A stretch of 64,000 nt of DNA, from contig JAEUIT010000015.1 in the NCBI GenBank assembly GCA_016795035.1, positions 49,455 through 113,454 of the forward strand. The letters are read 5' to 3'. This document shows positions 63,057-64,000 of this stretch, piece by piece; within the stretch, counting starts at the first letter, position 1, and every line of letters begins with the position of its first letter. The position numbers and the translations under genes were made by a program. The notes beneath the pieces were generated by a model. It worked only from the letters and a program-made list of their open reading frames with translations, made no database searches and was not told the DNA's origin. The DNA is from Phycisphaerae bacterium. Its GTDB lineage: Bacteria > Planctomycetota > Phycisphaerae > Phycisphaerales > SM1A02.

Positions 63057-63787
63057 GACGCGCGCTGTCCCGTCGCGTGGCCAGCTCCGCGGCCGGCGCC
63101 GCCGCCCGCCTTGTCGAATTCGATGAGTCCGTCGCGGAGGCGCACGATGCGCTCGCAGCGGCCGGCGATGCGATCGTCGTGGGTGACCATGATCAGGGTC
63201 AGTCCATCGGCGTGGAGCGCTTCGAAGAGTTGGAGAATCGATTCGCCGGTCGACGAGTCGAGGTTGCCCGTCGGCTCGTCGGCCATGAGGATCGCCGGCT
63301 TCGTCACGAGCGCCCGCGCGATCGCGACGCGCTGCTGCTGACCGCCCGAGAGTTCGACCGGCCGGTGGCCGAGACGATCGCCGAGGCCGACCCGCGCGAG
63401 CTGCGCCTCGGCCCGGTCGCGGCGTTCCTTGCGCGGCACCCGCTGATAGAAGAGCGGCACCTCGACGTTCTCGACGATCGTGAGTTCGGAGATGAGATTG
63501 AACGCCTGAAACACGAAGCCGATGCGCTCGCCGCGCACGCGACTGAGTTCGTCGTCGCCCATCCGCGCGACGTTCTTGCCGTCGAGGAGGTAGTCCCCGG
63601 AGGTCGGCCGGTCGAGGCAGCCGAGCACGTTCATCAAGGTCGACTTGCCCGAGCCCGACGCCCCCATGATCGCGAGGTATTGCCCGTGCGGCACGACGAG
63701 GTCGACACCCTTGAGCGCTTCGACGAGCACCGAGCCGTCGGGCTTGTAGTAGACCTTGCGGATGCCAGTGAGTTCAGCGGCGGGCAT
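63053..63787 (-). CDS. LolD/MacB-type ABC transporter ATP-binding protein
   Basis: A 244-residue ATPase. Walker A is MGASGSGKSTLMNVLGCLD, the signature is VELSGGQQQRVAIARAL, Walker B is AILMADEPTGNLDS and the H-loop is MVTHDDRIA. FVFQAFNLISELTIVENVEV is typical of the LolD/MacB/FtsE-like group. The cognate permease is not in the window; the gene immediately upstream may encode it or a partner. It is translationally coupled to ruvC. A heptamer-repeat element precedes it, with CTCTCTCCCCTCC before the ATG. Confidence 0.93.
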   Translation of the reverse strand: MPAAELTGIRKVYYKPDGSVLVEALKGVDLVVPHGQYLAIMGASGSGKSTLMNVLGCLDRPTSGDYLLDGKNVARMGDDELSRVRGERIGFVFQAFNLISELTIVENVEVPLFYQRVPRKERRDRAEAQLARVGLGDRLGHRPVELSGGQQQRVAIARALVTKPAILMADEPTGNLDSSTGESILQLFEALHADGLTLIMVTHDDRIAGRCERIVRLRDGLIEFDKAGGGAGRGAGHATGQRAS

Positions 63788-63880
63788 GGAGGGGAGAGAG
63801 GATCAAGGATGAAGGATCAAGGATAAAGGGTGGGAGAGAGGAGAGAGGAGAGAGGAGCCAGGAGTCAGGAGTCAGGGGCC
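63788..63880. repeat. Heptamer-armed intergenic element, copy 6
   Basis: On the plus strand GGATCAAGGATGAAGGATCA leads into GAGAGAGGAGAGAGGAG and then GAGCCAGGAGTCAGGAGTCA. It resembles the outer parts of copies 1 and 4 but lacks the clear inverse arm seen in copies 1-5. It adjoins the direct repeats at 63884. Confidence 0.75.
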
Positions 63881-63883
63881 AGG

Positions 63884-63955
63884 TGACAGCAATAGGAGGT
63901 CACCCAACGCCGAAATTCTGTCATCGTGCAGAACTGACAGCAATCGGAGGTCACC
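63884..63955. repeat. Two 21-base direct repeats, 51 bases apart
   Basis: TGACAGCAATAGGAGGTCACC at 63884-63904 and a copy with one change (A to C at base 11) at 63935-63955. CTGTCA between them can also pair with the second TGACAG. Only two copies are visible, so this is not a CRISPR array. Confidence 0.85.
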
Positions 63956-64000
63956 TGTCGATGAACGCGCGGCGCGGCGGCTCGTAGCGGGTCTCGCGCA
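63951..64000 (-). CDS. C-terminal end of a gene cut by the window edge
   Basis: On the minus strand a frame entering at the edge reads RETRYEPPRRAFIDR and stops with TGA at 63951-63953, inside the second 21-base repeat. The composition is plausible for a protein end, and the spacer to the next start matches the spacing of neighbouring genes. With 15 residues no family can be named. Confidence 0.45.
   Translation of the reverse strand, partial: RETRYEPPRRAFIDR

Noticed and set aside
63884..63955. Possible CRISPR array
   Set aside because: Only two repeats 51 bases apart, no further units and no cas genes.

Overview
The window is GC-rich, tightly packed bacterial chromosome. It probably comes from a planctomycete, with the Phycisphaerae as the best guess. 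Four things point there: secreted proteins ending in dockerin-like EF-hand pairs that finish in a Leu-Gly-Ala-Trp motif, a PEP-CTERM-like tail (PAPG plus hydrophobic stretch plus RRRRK), two secretin-type prepilin proteins, and several CGYD/CPECG zinc-ribbon membrane proteins. This placement is inference from gene content; there is no rRNA in the window. Gene starts below were often moved downstream of the longest open frame, to codons with a ribosome-binding site or a signal peptide. The strong GC bias at third codon positions makes many long antisense frames, and these were discarded.

Layout. 0-8 kb: DNA-damage mutagenesis cassette imuA-imuB-dnaE2 (dnaE2 runs off the left edge) with an SRAP/HMCES-type protein upstream on the same strand. 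8-16 kb: cardiolipin synthase, tRNA-Arg(CCU), an ArnT-like glycosyltransferase, a 47-residue membrane protein, an EF-G-like GTPase, a TrmL-type tRNA methyltransferase and a prepilin-like protein with a clear terminator. 16-24 kb: Spy-like secreted protein, Mrp ATPase, PEP-CTERM-like protein, threonine degradation pair (kbl-tdh), Tat-exported TIM-barrel protein, WaaE-like glycosyltransferase. 24-38 kb: a penicillin-acylase-family hydrolase, lipoproteins, a lipoprotein beta-carbonic anhydrase, an NfeD-flotillin pair, zinc-ribbon membrane proteins and a parallel beta-helix protein with dockerin tail. 38-43.6 kb: tRNA-Thr(CGU), a large secreted helical-repeat protein, then a cobalamin riboswitch driving an apparent operon of a secreted dockerin-tailed protein, a prepilin-like protein and a BFD-like [2Fe-2S] protein. 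43.6-57 kb: MutL, a PPP-family phosphatase, a bicupin, a formylglycine-generating-enzyme homologue, NAD synthetase, paired CrcB fluoride channels, pyruvate dehydrogenase E2/E1-beta/E1-alpha, and an SpoIIE-type phosphatase. 57-64 kb: S41 C-terminal protease, a zinc-ribbon membrane protein, a DUF1254 protein, RuvC, and a LolD/MacB-type ABC ATPase with the end of another gene at the right edge.

Three sequence-level signals stand out. First, a cobalamin riboswitch sits in front of a surface-protein operon that has no obvious B12 gene. Second, a short word, CTGCAACG, often extended to GCTGCAACGYGGAG, is scattered through genes and spacers on both strands (34 copies noted by eye). Third, a family of intergenic elements built of inverted heptamer repeats (GGAGTCA and relatives) fills nearly every spacer between co-oriented genes from 47.5 to 54.3 kb and recurs at 63.8 kb. 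These elements supply C-terminal codons to upstream genes and leave a pyrimidine tract, with no Shine-Dalgarno, in front of downstream start codons.
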